From Sepioteuthis lessoniana (Eukaryota; Mollusca; Cephalopoda; Myopsida; Loliginidae), in NCBI GenBank assembly GCA_963585895.1, contig OY757904.1:157328076-157392075 (forward strand): a stretch of 64,000 bases of DNA, read 5' to 3'. Below, piece by piece: positions 45,149 through 56,238 of the stretch (positions within the stretch are counted from its first letter, which is position 1; each line of letters starts with the position of its first letter). Below the pieces are notes generated by a model. The model worked only from the letters and a program-made list of their open reading frames with translations, was not told the origin of the DNA and ran no database searches. The position numbers and the translations under genes were made by a program.

Positions 45149-45741
45149 AATATATAATAAGTTTTATTTTTTTATTTGGATCAGTCGGGAGTATGTTTTT
45201 GTGAATTTAATGTTTTCAATATTTTTTCATCGGATTTATAATTGTAGTGCATTTGGTTACGATAAAAAAGTTTGATATATGTTTGTTGACTGGATGGAGT
45301 AGTACACTGTTTATTTTGTTGGTTGATATTTTTTATCATACTTTTAATTTGTTCATCAACAATATAGTTAGGAAACCCATTATTGATGAGAGCCTGTTTT
45401 ATGTTTTCTACCTCTTTATAAAATATTGTTTTGGAGGAGGAGATTAGTTTGGCACGGGATATTAGATTATGAAAAATTGCTTTTTTATATCTGAAGGGGC
45501 ATTCACTTTTAAAGTTGAGGGTACAGGAGTTATTACTAGAGTGTTTTTTGTAAGTGGAGGTAGTGAAGTTATTATTGTTGTTCGCATCAATGAGAACATC
45601 TACAAAGGAAATTTTATTGTTTTTGTTTAGTTCATGAGTAAAGTTAAGAACTGAATTGTTTTGGAAGGTGTCTTGTAGTATGTTGATTTCCTTAACATTA
45701 TTAGTAAGAATAAGGATATCATCAACATATCTTAGGTATAT
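45149..45741 (-). mobile_element. Penelope-like element, left inverted arm, inner part
   Basis: It is the reverse complement of about 46228-46815, covering the last part of the reverse transcriptase. It ends at 45741 in the codons just before Y-I-D-D, where the right copy starts in the opposite direction. It is a 5'-truncated partner copy. Confidence 0.85.
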
Positions 45742-45748
45742 AGCCGGG

Positions 45749-46650
45749 ACCGTAAAAATACATAAACCTAATCATCCTCTACGCCCTATTATATCACAAA
45801 TACCTATACCAATTTATCAACTCATAAAAACAATAAAACAGCTTCTTTCACCATACTTACCTAGCAAATACAGCATAAATCTACACATGAATTAATTCAA
45901 GTTCTTCATACAATTAAACCCAATAATGGTATATTAGCCTCACTCGATGTAGAAAATTTATTTAATAATGTACCTGTTAATGAAACAATTGATATTATTA
46001 TAAATAATATTTATAAAAACCCATCTCTTCTTCCTCTTAAAATCAACCCTAATATACTTTGAAAACTACTCCTAACATGCACTACTGAAGTTCCATTTTT
46101 TGACCATCTTGGAAATATTTACGTTCAGACAGATGGCGTATCTATGGGGTCTGTCCTGGGCCCGATTTTCAGTAATTTCTACATGTCCGATCTCGAAAAT
46201 AGAATTTTTAATAGCATAAAAAAACCTCCAATATACCTAAGATATATTGATGATAGTCTTATTCTTACTAATAATATTAACGAAATCAACATACTACAAG
46301 ACACCTTCCAAAACAATTCAGTTCTTAACTTTACTCATGAACTAAACAAAAACAATAAAATTTCCTTTGTAGATGTTCTCATTGATGCTAACAACAATAA
46401 TAACTTCACTACCTCCACTTACAAAAAACACTCTAGTAATAACTCCTGTACCCTCAACTTTAAAAGTGAATGCCCCTTCAGATATAAAAAAGCAATTATT
46501 CATAATCTAATATCCCGTGCCAAACTAATCTCCTCCTCCAAAACAATATTTTTTAAAGAGGTAGAAAACATAAAACAGGCTCTCATCAATAATGGGTTTC
46601 CTAACTATATTGTTGATGAACAAATTAAACGTATGATCAAAAATTGTTAA
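45749..46650 (+). pseudogene. Penelope-like reverse transcriptase, C-terminal two thirds
   Basis: GTVKIHKPNHPLRPIIS (from 45750) is the conserved Penelope-like RT opening. After a frameshift near 45880, SLDVENLFNNVPVNETI carries the motif A aspartate. GVSMGSVLGPIFSNFYM is motif B, and YLRYIDDSLI (about 46235-46260) contains the catalytic Y-I-D-D. A TGA at about 46061 breaks the frame. The part from 46144 to 46650 is open without stops. Confidence 0.85.
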
Positions 46651-46699
46651 CCAACAAAATAAACAGTGTACTACTCCATCCAGTCGACAAACATATATC

Positions 46700-47113
46700 A
46701 AACTTTTTTATCGTAACCAAATGCACTACAATTATAAATCCGATGAAAAAATATTGAAAACATTGATTCACAAAAACATACTCCCGACTGACCCTAATAA
46801 AAAAATAAAACTTATTATATATTATAAGTTTAAAACCTCGAATTTAGTCTTTAGAAATAATTCCACTCCCTCGATTGGGGTTTTGCAAAAAACCAACGTT
46901 ATATATAAATTTAAATGTCCTTTAGGAGATTGTATCTCTGATAATAATAATATATATGTTGGTTTAACCTCAACTACCCTGTCGAGGAGACTTACAATGC
47001 CCCTTTCTGACACAAGTTCAGTAGCTCAGCATTTAAAAAAAACATTCATGCCCAACAACACAACAACGAAAAATTCTCACCGAGAACACAACAATATTAG
47101 AACATCAAAATAA
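46700..47113 (+). pseudogene. Penelope-like GIY-YIG endonuclease segment
   Basis: It is open over 46721-47113, in a different frame from the RT. It has NVIYKFKCPLGDC followed by NNNIYVGLTSTTLSRRL; the Y...IYVG pair corresponds to the GIY-YIG nuclease signature. Typical relatives have a histidine after RRLTM, where this copy has proline. The copy in the inverted arm has the same change. Confidence 0.8.
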
Positions 47114-47344
47114 TAAACAAAAACTTCAGACTCTCGAAGCAATACATATTAAAAACCTGCAATCAACACTTAATAGAATTAATTTTCAAACCAGTGCTAT
47201 TGTACTTAAATGTCTTTAGCTACTGGCACTAATTATAGAATTACATTTAAAAGCAAACGCCATAATCTTCAACGGCAAAGACGCCCTTACACAGTAGTAA
47301 TATGCTAAAACAAAAGTTACATCACTTTTGTAATAGATCCTCCC

Positions 47345-47372
47345 TTGATGATGGCCCAAAGTCGGGCAGAAA
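47345..47372 (+). ncRNA. Hammerhead-like motif, variant core
   Basis: TTGATGA replaces CTGATGA; GAAA and the GCCC/GGGC stem are kept. A C-to-T change at the first core position would be expected to weaken cleavage. The equivalent in the left arm is at 40590-40617. Confidence 0.4.
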
Positions 47373-47506
47373 GTACTAGGGATACATACAACTATGGACA
47401 ATACATAAATCAATTCCCCCCAAATACGATAAAAGTAATACGGGAATTCGAACGGATCCAGAAGAAAATATGTAGATATAAAACGTCTATTATGTTTAAT
47501 GAAATT

Positions 47507-47512
<6 letters not shown>

Positions 47513-47586
<74 letters not shown>
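47513..47586. repeat. (TA)n(TG)n compound microsatellite
   Basis: It is directly joined to the Penelope-like 3' end, as at 8755-8860. Confidence 0.97.
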
Positions 47587-47587
<1 letters not shown>

Positions 47588-48120
47588 CAACACCCCTCAC
47601 CGGACGACCCCCACTATCTCAGCTTCCTTAAACCAAACTACCGATGGCCAGTGATTCATCTAGTGGTTTCCTACCTGGGGCATGATACATTTCTTTATAG
47701 ATACGCAAAACACAATTGACAGTGTGGAAGAAAAAGAACAAACGAACAAACACGGACTTGAGTCAGCTCCCAGGGCAAGTGGGGGGGGACTTTGAGACAC
47801 TTTTGTGCAGCTCTCCATGCATTAAAAGGCTATCACGGGCGTGTATTAGCGCGAAACGTCCACAAAGCCACTAGGAATGCTGACTCATCTCTTGACTGCC
47901 CTGTTCTGTCGAGCCGTCTCTTCTGCTCCCTTCTACTGACAGTTCTCTTCAGCCATCCTTTGTCAACTCTCTCCGTCTTCTTTAGGACCTGCCTTCCCTC
48001 GTCCACTTTCGGTCTTGCGGGAGATCCCGCGCTCAGGCCCTTTGTGTGGGTTTCACACCAAACAGACAAAGGGATTCTCCGACCGACAACCACTCAAACA
48101 GAAACGAACATCGTGTCACA
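47582..48120. mobile_element. Possible solo LTR
   Basis: The stretch starts TGTGACA and ends TGTCACA, is richer in G and C than its surroundings, and lies between a microsatellite and TATATA. Opposing ORFs of 117 and 86 codons cover it but show no known domain. No target-site duplication is evident and no second copy is in the window, so the call is weak. AGCGCGAAACGTCC near 47849 is a notable CpG cluster. Confidence 0.3.
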
Positions 48121-48583
48121 TATATATACACTTGAAGCGTCTTAAAAGTATCTAAACTGAAGTTGTATTTGCCGAGACAAGAATTCAAAATGAATGAATG
48201 TAACGTTAGTTTTCCTTGATATAGTACCCCTGGCGTTCAGCGTCTTTCTTCCAGCTATTTTTCATTGGTCGGAGCATCTGGGAACTCTAAAACTTCTTTT
48301 TTTATATATTCTCTGACGCTTCACTGTCATATTTCTTCAATGTTCCCTACATTGTCAGATATTTTATCATTGAGATAATTTTTCTGTTAAGGAAACAAGA
48401 AAACGTCACATGATGCAAGGTCTAGTGCATATAATTTGTGTTGCACTCACATGATCTTGTGGTTCACTAAAAACAATTGTTAAAAGAGTAATGAGGATTA
48501 GCATTCATTTGTCGAAACGTCTAGACATCATCACTTTATGATATAAGATGTTCAGTAGTGCCGAAGTTCAAGTTTTAGAATTA
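48121..48583. other. No recognisable feature
   Basis: Mixed-composition sequence without assignable genes or repeats. Confidence 0.4.
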
Positions 48584-49484
48584 CGTGGTGCCTTCAATAA
48601 GTTTCCTGATTTTTTCGTACCGGCATTTAAAGTTGGTGTAGACGCTTGAAAATTTAGTATGTTATTGCAATACATATTATGAGATGACTGACGAATTTTT
48701 ATGATTTCAGGTTCAAATCAACAGCTACAGCAGCAATTGGAATACACCCAACTAAAGCCTAATTGTCAAAGCTGATGAATTTCAAAAATGCAATCTGGAC
48801 GTGAGCACACTTTAGAAGAACGATATGCAATAAAGTTGTGTTTTAAACTTGGAAAAAATGCCACACAGACGTATGGAATGCTTCAGACTGCTTTTGGAGC
48901 ATCTTGCATGAATCGAGCATCAGTTTTTGAGTGGCATCAGAGATTCAAGGAAGGCAGGGAGTCTATGAGGGATGATGAGAGGTGTGGGAGGTGTAAGGAA
49001 GTCAATACACCAGAGTTGATTGGTCAAAGGGTTAAGGTTACTATGTTGAGGTTTTAAGAGAGTTCAGGAAGAGATTCTGTCGGAAGAAGCCAGCGCTCTT
49101 CAAATCGGGTCAATGGCATTTCCAACAGGACAATGCACCAATCCACAACTCCATCCTTGTCACAGACTATTTGACTAAGATGGGCATCAACACAGTTTGT
49201 CACCCTCCCTATCGTACAGACCTTGCCCCCTGTGACTTTTGGTTAGTCCCTAAGCTCAGAGGCTGTCGTTATGAGACAATTGAGGATATGAAAGAGGCTG
49301 TGACGTAGGTCATTGACACGCTCACATAAGAGGACTTCCATGGGGCCTTCCAGTATTTTTTGTAACGGTACAATAAGTGCATTGCAGCTGGGTGATATTA
49401 CTTTGAAGGGGACTAGAGTTTCATGTGTGTACTATCAATAAAAATGCCCATACAGAAAAAGTCTAGAAACTTATCTAATGATCG
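48584..49484 (+). mobile_element. Internally deleted mariner, copy 3 (901 bases)
   Basis: The left end CGTGGTGCCTTCAATAAGTT is preceded by TA (48582-48583). The right end is eroded (GTCTAGAAACTTATCTAATG) and followed by TA at 49485-49486. Same layout and deletion as the copies at 12329 and 23993. Confidence 0.9.
48788..49420 (+). pseudogene. Mariner transposase remnant, copy 3
   Basis: This is the best N-terminal part in the family: open from 48788 to 49057, 89 codons, with TLEERYAIKLCFKLGK and RASVFEWHQRFKEG (paired-type helix-turn-helix). After the junction at 49028-49046 the second frame encodes the QDN (QQDNAPIHNS) and DLAPCDF motifs and the C-terminus. The protein would be DNA-binding but not catalytic. 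Confidence 0.87.
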
Positions 49485-49567
49485 TAAGCTTCGGTCTCGA
49501 TACAATACATACATCAACATTTAAATACATATACATACATGTATACATTAATATGCATATAAAGAAA

Positions 49568-49815
49568 AGTAAAGTTGTCTTCCTTTAGTCGAGTGCGACT
49601 CGAAGGCTCCCTTTTCAATAGCTTCTACACCGAGGTGTAGGTTAGGGCGCTACTCGTTTCCCTGGATTGCTCCACTTTACCCTTGATACACACCTTATAA
49701 TGCTGAGTGTTAAGTAAGGAGGTATCAAGTATCCTTTTTTTTTAGTCTTTGGTACGACTCGACCCGGGGTTGAACCCTAGTCTTCCGGGCCACTGGCTAA
49801 CACTACACTACAGGG
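49568..49815 (-). mobile_element. SINE1 copy g
   Basis: GTAAAGTTGTCTTCCTTTAG at the 3' end and GGGGTTGAACCCTAG over the B-box, minus strand. The A-box part is eroded into the following mariner fragment. Confidence 0.8.
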
Positions 49816-49992
49816 CCGGCTGAAAAGTTTATAGGCTGACCAAGATGAGGTTTATTTTTCAACATGGTTACCCTTGTGGTCCTCACGTTTCTTCCATCGA
49901 TGTTGCAGTGATTGGATCCCACTGGCAAAAAAGTCATTAACAGCAGATATGACGTAATCATACGAACAGTCGACTCTCGTATATGCATTTAT
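49816..49992 (-). mobile_element. Mariner C-terminal end fragment
   Basis: GGCTGAAAAGTTTATAGGCT is a terminal repeat like that at 4118. The minus strand encodes YVISAVNDFFASGIQSLQHRW and ends HVEK with a stop, the usual mariner C-terminus. Confidence 0.75.
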
Positions 49993-50016
49993 ATACATAT
50001 GCATTGTATGTCTGTG

Positions 50017-50048
<32 letters not shown>

Positions 50049-50340
50049 CTTTGGTATAAGCCAAAAAACATTTCTGATTGGTTTCCTGATTAAAATGGAT
50101 TGGACCATAAAGAAAGAACAGAATATTCAGGCTTGAGACCAAAATGGAACATTAATAGATCTCCTAATAAAACAATGAATCAGAATAGATTGTCAAAGTT
50201 AGCCAAGAAATGCTTCATTGATAATGATGTCTAGGTTTTAGAATGATCAAACCGAAGTCGAGAGAATTTGTGGAGAAAACAGAAATCATGAGCAAAAGTG
50301 TGGAAGCCTTCTCACCATATCGTGTGTGTGTGTGTGAGAA

Positions 50341-50371
<31 letters not shown>

Positions 50372-50469
50372 AAGAGAGTCTCTGTGTGCGTGTGCGTGTC
50401 TCTGTGTGTGTCTCTGTGTGTGTATAAGTCTTTGCTGGTCGCTCAATCTTGGTGTGTCCATGTGTAGTG
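49993..50469. other. Microsatellites; otherwise no feature
   Basis: (TG)n at 50020-50048 and an alternating TG, GA, TG, TC tract at 50321-50427. ORFs through the tracts are artefacts. Confidence 0.6.
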
Positions 50470-51062
50470 TCCATAAGTGAACGTAATTCATTAGTTCGTC
50501 CTTATTCACCAGCAGTGCCCATCATGTCTTGCTCGTATTACTTAAATGGTTTGTGAAAAAGGACCTACGTTGCCGTACAGCTGTTGTATTGTGGGGTGAT
50601 GCTTCCAGGATTTTTCCAAAACAGCTCATACCATTCTTGAGTCATTCCCATCTACCTTTTTCTCTATGCATTCTGTTGGTGTCCAGGTGGTGCATCCATT
50701 CAGTAGTTCTGACACAATGACAGCATGGAAGAAATCTGTTTTTCTTTTATCAGAGAGATCAGATTTCGATATGATCGATAACCTATCAATAGCTGTCCAA
50801 GCCTTCACACGGCATAAGCTGACATCGTTTTCAGTAGATGAGATATTTCTGCCAAGGTATGTAAACTGGTATACAAATTTCAGAAGCTTGCCACTTAAAG
50901 GGGAAATGATGCCAACTGAACTATTTTCACATATAGGCCAATGTCTCCCACTACTTGCGCCAGGTTATGTTGTCAGGATTCGCCTGGAGCCGATGTATAT
51001 GCGAGAAGCGCTAGATAATCTGCATCATCGGCATGTCTTAATTTTTATTGCATATCATCTGC
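50470..51062 (-). mobile_element. RTE-like LINE fragment
   Basis: The minus strand matches about 44420-45020 of the near-intact copy (for example KAWTAIDRLSIISKSDLSDK near 50790). Stops and shifts are frequent. Neither the ATG-type tail nor the endonuclease is present. Confidence 0.82.
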
Positions 51063-51424
51063 TTTTTGTATTTTTTTGGTGCGAAACTATTTTCGGATAT
51101 AATATACGACACAGTTTTAATATATTAATCAAGGTTAAAAGCACAGTAAGCTGAATTTTTTTTACTCCTGGTGATGTCTTAAATCAAACTGTAGTTTACC
51201 AAAGCTTTTCTCCTTCCATAATGATATTTACACCAGTTCGACTTTGTTTTATTGTTACTGCGCTTTTAACTTGTACAATACATGATCAACTGAATAACAG
51301 TACCAGTGTGTTCTTTCAACGTTTCTAAACACTCATGTTGTGTTTGAAAATCCTCGTGTGATGAAATGTTACATAGGAAATAAAACACTAATTTCAGTTT
51401 TTTTTAGTCCTATTTCTTACCACA
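51063..51424. other. No recognisable feature
   Basis: AT-rich; nothing assignable. Confidence 0.4.
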
Positions 51425-51500
51425 CACACGCACACACACGTGGAAAGAGACAAGCCGACAGAGACACAGAGACTCAGAGTGATAACTACAGCCTATCCTG

Positions 51501-51555
<55 letters not shown>

Positions 51556-51631
51556 GCAAGCTACGCAGTTGTTCTATCTATCTATCTATCTATCTATCTA
51601 TGTGTGTGTGTGTGTGTGTATCTATGTATTA

Positions 51632-51690
<59 letters not shown>
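51425..51690. repeat. Cluster of (TA)n, (TATC)n and (TG)n microsatellites
   Basis: (TA)n at 51503-51553, (TATC)n at 51575-51602, TG at 51602-51618, and (TA)n(TG)n at 51632-51690. CACACGCACACACAC flanks on the left. Confidence 0.93.
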
Positions 51691-51691
<1 letters not shown>

Positions 51692-52061
51692 TAAGAAATA
51701 GGACTTAAAAACCTGAAATTGGTATTAAAATTGTTTTATCAAACTATGTGGGTCGAGAAATTTTAATAAGAATATTAGATATTCACGAAGTGTGTTTTTA
51801 TGTGCGTGCGTGCGTGCGTGCGGTTCGGAGATGATGTTTGATGTAAAGGAAGTAAATTATTACAGCTTCTAGTAATGGAGTGTGTTAACCAGTAAAACAT
51901 CTACTCAATTTAGTCAACTTGAGTGAATAATTTCAATTACAGAACTCAACGTAAAGATACAACTTACGACGCAATATAACTTGTGTTGCTGAAGACAAGT
52001 TTATTTTCACACACTCATGCAAAAGTATCGTACAAAGTTAAGCTTAGTAAATAGAGAGAGA

Positions 52062-52099
<38 letters not shown>

Positions 52100-52339
52100 T
52101 ACACAGAAAGAGAGAAAGAAAGAGAAAATAGAGATTAAGTTTTGTTTTTTATTCTTGTTTAGAGACAGATTAAGAAGTAAGAAGACATTCAATCAAAAAT
52201 AACTGAATAATCTGTTTATCAAATTGTTTGATTAGAGTGTCGAGTCATTAATGTTAGTCGATATTTGATTCGGTTTACCATGCGTCATCACAACACTTAA
52301 TATTGTATTAGTTATTATATAAGCAATATCAAACTTATA
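51691..52339. other. No gene; one (GA)n tract
   Basis: (GA)n at 52054-52097. TGCG repeats at 51804-51822. Otherwise unassigned. Confidence 0.5.
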
Positions 52340-52567
52340 CGGTCCTGGTTACAATTATTGGCACCCATGAAATTTCAGTTGATAAATTAGAATATCTTCA
52401 GACAAAACAAAAAACGAATCAAATGAAACAACTTTGGTCTATTGATAATTCCTGGTTGATAAAGAATAATAGATGATGAAATAAGTTTATGCAAATTTGG
52501 TTATTTTTCGTTTATTTCTGAAGATATTGCAAGAAAAATGTAAAGATGCCAATAATGGTGACCACGT
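52340..52567. mobile_element. Tc1-like MITE, about 228 bases
   Basis: GGTTACAATTATTGGCACC on the left and GATGCCAATAATGGTGACC on the right are complementary over about 19 bases. TA precedes the left end. The interior is AT-rich and non-coding. Terminal sequences of this kind are typical of Tc1-type elements. Confidence 0.68.
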
Positions 52568-52609
52568 TTGTAAAAATATGAAATGTGGATTTTTGATTTG
52601 TTTAAAGGG

Positions 52610-52795
52610 CGCTTCAAACTTTATGGATCGTCCTTGTAGAAGAACAATAGTGATACTATTTTGGAAGGAATAAAGGCTTTAAAACTTTTCCCATAGGAAT
52701 TAGATCAAAAGTGAACTCTATAGGCGTGACCGGAGTTCGAACTCGTTTAGTGCGATGTTGCAGCCCAGCACTTTAGCCACTCTATGACTTTACAA
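52610..52795 (-). mobile_element. SINE2, diverged copy
   Basis: TCCTTGTAGAAGAACAATAG, CCGGAGTTCGAACTCG and AGCACTTTAGCCACTCTA match the middle and head of SINE2 on the minus strand. Confidence 0.65.
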
Positions 52796-53029
52796 AGTCC
52801 TTTTCAGTAAAATATTTGTTCATTTATTTTCCATGTTGCCAGATTTACTTATTTATTTATCTTAAGAGTAAATCAATCCGTCAAGGTATATTGTATGTAA
52901 AGAGGTTAGGGAATCGCTTTCATTGAACATTTATATTTATATTCTATACGCTGTTGTTTCTTAAGATCTTGGGGGGGTCTGTGTTTATTTGGTGGGGGCG
53001 GCGTTTATTGCGCACATTCCAATGGAATA

Positions 53030-53165
53030 CAAATAATACAGAACTGAAGCTTCACTATCAGATAGTGTTTAGTGTCACACTCAGGATACCCCTTCTTTGA
53101 GGGGGGGTCTTACCCCTCTGCAGAGAATACTGTCAGCGTATTCTAAGCCGCGCCAACAGGGTAAA
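53030..53165 (-). repeat. Family D body with a single satellite-type unit
   Basis: CAGATAGTGTTTAGTGTCAC, ACTCAGGATACCCC, TCTTACCCCTCTGCAGAGAA and CAGCGTATTCTAAGCC. The middle is one unit of the sequence amplified at 2495-3893, and the flank matches that array's right border. Confidence 0.65.
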
Positions 53166-53185
53166 TGCCCCCTGGGTACGGTAAA

Positions 53186-53329
53186 ATACAGGGTGGGAAC
53201 AATAAAAATCACACAAATATTTCTCCAACATAGTTAAATCTTTCATTTTTTTTTCTTTCTTTTTTTTAAAAAACAAATATCGACTTCGAATTGCCATTAA
53301 CAATGACTTTTGCACTACCCTGTATAGTA
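53186..53329. mobile_element. Short MITE-like element
   Basis: ACAGGGTGGGAACAATAAAA on the left resembles the complement of the right end (TACAGGGTAGTGCAAAAG). 144 bases, AT-rich interior with poly(T). Only one copy is seen, so the call is tentative. Confidence 0.4.
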
Positions 53330-53347
53330 TGAGTGTGAAAAAATTGC

Positions 53348-53608
53348 CGTCATTTTCTATTTAAAAGAGACAGAAAGTCCCCATCATTTTCTATTTTAAA
53401 GAGACAGAAAGTTCCCATTATTTTCTATTTAAAAGAGACAGAATGTTCCCATCATTTTCTATTTAAAAGAGACAGAATGTTCTCATCATTTTCTATTTAA
53501 AAGAGACAGAATGTTCACATCATTTTCTATTTAAAAGAGATAGAAAGTTCCCATCCTTTTCCATTTTAAAGAGACAGAAAGTTCCCATCATTTTCTATTT
53601 TCTATCCA
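53348..53608. repeat. 34-base minisatellite, about 7.5 units
   Basis: The unit is CATCATTTTCTATTTAAAAG followed by AGACAGAATGTTCC. Starts of the CATTTTC word at 53351, 53385 and 53419 give a period of 34. Units are about 90% alike. Confidence 0.93.
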
Positions 53609-53714
53609 CATAAATTCGTAATGATTCTTGAATAAAAAAAACAACAACAAATAGTCTACCTCATCATTGCCCCATCCAACAAAAAAAACTTGATTTGGTT
53701 ATTTATGAGATCAT

Positions 53715-54160
53715 CATATAAAAGGTGTCATTATCAGATCCAGGTATTTGTCCAATATATAGCTCTATCAGTACTACTGTATGGTTACATCACTTAAAAT
53801 TTAACGAAACGCCTAAAAAATGCCAGGAAGTTACGTGCTATTCTGAACAAATTCGTAAAGTAGTACTCCACAAAACAGCAAGTATACGGTCTCTTTCTTC
53901 ACATCTTACAAGCCATCAAAGTACGACGAACAAGACATTCTGGGGATTGCTGATGAAGTAAGGATGTTCTTCTATGGAGTCTTACACTTGGATACACCAG
54001 TGTTTTCTGATCTGTAAAAACTTATATTCATCAGCCCAGTGCGGACACTGGGTGTCATCAAGACGACTTACCAAGTGCGACAGCTGATAGGAACGGATGG
54101 CGTGATTCAAGGAAACCCGTCTTCTCAGCACACAATAATAATGATGATAATGAGGATGAT
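53715..54160 (+). mobile_element. RTE-like LINE fragment, degraded 3' end
   Basis: It parallels 44700-45130 of the near-intact copy (CTGTATGGTTACATCACTTA, AAGTACGACGAACAAGACAT, GTGCGGACACTGGGTGTCAT) and ends in AATAATAATGATGATAATG. Confidence 0.72.
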
Positions 54161-54519
54161 AATCAGAATTTCATTATCCAATCATAAGTCCACAATATTT
54201 ATCATGTCTATTATTATTTATCATGTCTATGATTACTATCTTCATGCAAAGAAATCTCTCCTGTCCAATCTCTGAATTTGGCATCCATCTAATCTGACAA
54301 GAGATTCTTAACAATTTCATTGTCACCTTTAATGACGCCTACCTGCAACGAATAAGAATACTAAATGAGAAATAGATATTCTTCTTAATTTTTACCGGCG
54401 AAGGTGATGTGCTCAAATAAGGTGATCCACACGGGGAAGAGGAAAAATTTGTCATTTCCTTCTTGCTTTTCACATAATTTGGGGGAAGATTTGGAAGATA
54501 TTTTGGTGGATAATGCATT
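54161..54519. other. No recognisable feature
   Basis: AT-rich; nothing assignable. Confidence 0.4.
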
Positions 54520-54802
54520 TACCCAACCCCTCCATCACAAATAGGAGGCGACAGAAGTTCAAGTTCAGCGGAGTAAAGCTGATTTGAATTCAGAGTTTTC
54601 CTTCCTTTAGACAGGCTCTCGTACCAAGGTTAAAGAGTACAGTCTGCCCAACTATTTATCCATATCTAGAGGGAAACTCGTTGGATTCATACATTTCCCA
54701 AGAGTATTAGCGCTATGGGAAATGCAAACAGCTTTGACCAGGATTTGAACTCGGGTCACCATGCCTATTTCCTTCGATTAGGAAACCAGTGGAGTTAGAG
54801 TA
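54520..54802 (-). mobile_element. SINE3 copy, nearly full length
   Basis: It runs from CATTTACCCAACCCCTCC through CAACTATTTATCCATATC and CCAGGATTTGAACTCGGGTC (B-box complement) to the head near 54795. Confidence 0.75.
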
Positions 54803-56238
54803 TTAAAATGAGAACCCGACGAAGGACTTGTGGGAATCTGGTGATGTCTTGTTTGATTTGTCTGCAGAAGTATTTTATAGGGATTTTATCCGAGCGGCTT
54901 GCTTCAAAGTTGAAGGAGACATTTCTTTATCACTTTTCAATAATATTTTATGTTTTTTTTTTTTTTTACAATTCTTCAACTTTTCTTGCTGGATGGTGTA
55001 AAAGAAACACAAACGAGGTAACAGCAGTTCGTCGTAGTGGAGATTCATTAACTTAATATAGTTGATAATGTCTGTCTATCGGTCTATGAAGCCTTTGAAT
55101 ATCTAGACTGTTGGGCATAGACAGCTACAATTCAGTACAAAAGACTACTTATCCATCTATATTATTTTTATCGTATCAAAAAATTTTGCAAAGTAATAAT
55201 TGACCTAATGAAATTAGACTGTTGAGCAAATTATTCTGAGTTACCTTTTTCCTTTTTTCCTAGCAATGGTCATTTGCCTTCGTTTCTCCTCCAACCTCCA
55301 TCATCAACACATATTTTTACCTCCTAGGCCATTTCACCAGCGACGTTCCATTATTATTCAATTTATTTTTTTATTAAATGTTTTTAAATGAAACTCAATC
55401 TTATGGAGTTCAAAAGTTTAGAATCATATTTCTGTGTAATTTTTTAAAAATTTCCATGTAATTATTTCAATATTTCTCAGTAATTATTTCAAGATTTTCT
55501 TTTTCATTCAAAAAATTATTTCCGTATATGCACATTCTTTTCGCGACTTACAATATAAACAAACTTCATCGTAAAAACATTTCAAAATTATTATTTTTTA
55601 AGTTTATTATTTTTTAAAGAAATGTGGCAAAAATTAAATCAGAGAATATTAAAATGATTTTCTTTCAATATCAATAATGAATTAAAAAACAAAAATTAAA
55701 TTAGATTGCTAATATTGTTTCTGAATTTTTAAATTTTTATTTATTTTTCATATACAGGCAATAAAGGAATCATTTTAAAAAATTTCAAATATTTTTCAGT
55801 GAAATAAAATCTTTTCTTCTTTACTTAATCAAACGAGTTTCAAATTTTTAACCTAATGAAGAATTTTAAGAGTAAAATACTTTTATAAAAATGAAAAATT
55901 GAATTAAAATTGGGAAAATAGTTCATTTTAACATTAGGTTTTGTTTTTTTTATCAATTTTACCAATATGGTAAGAAACTAAAAATATAACAAATGAAAAA
56001 ATGCTATTTTACGTTTTAAGATTTTTAATAAATAAATATTTTAAAATCTTGCTGAATACTTATGTAGGGAAACAAAGATAATTGTCTTGCTTCGGACAGT
56101 GGGCGTGGGTTACTAAGTCACATGTCCTTTGGTCACGTTAGAATTTAAACTTTTCATTCTTTCTCTTCTTCCTACCTTCGTTGTTTCTACGGTGAAAGCT
56201 TTACGATTTTTAGTATTCGCTCGAAATGTAAAATGAAC
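54803..56238. other. Gene-free AT-rich stretch
   Basis: Very AT-rich (especially 55380-56060), with poly(T) at 54952-54967. No open frame of note and no repeat shared with other parts of the window. Confidence 0.45.

Larger units (their letters stand above)
45742..47512 (+). mobile_element. Penelope-like element, right copy
   Basis: It starts inside the reverse transcriptase and runs to the element's 3' end (GAAATTTGCATATATA). It encodes RT, a spacer and a GIY-YIG-like endonuclease, then a 3' region with a hammerhead-like motif (47345-47372). Penelope-like elements with both enzymes retropose by a mechanism different from LINEs. The N-terminal part of the RT is missing. Confidence 0.87.

Noticed and set aside
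47849-47870. Hammerhead-like reading around GCGCGAAACGTCC
   Set aside because: A GAAAC block is present but no CTGATGA-type block precedes it at a usable distance.
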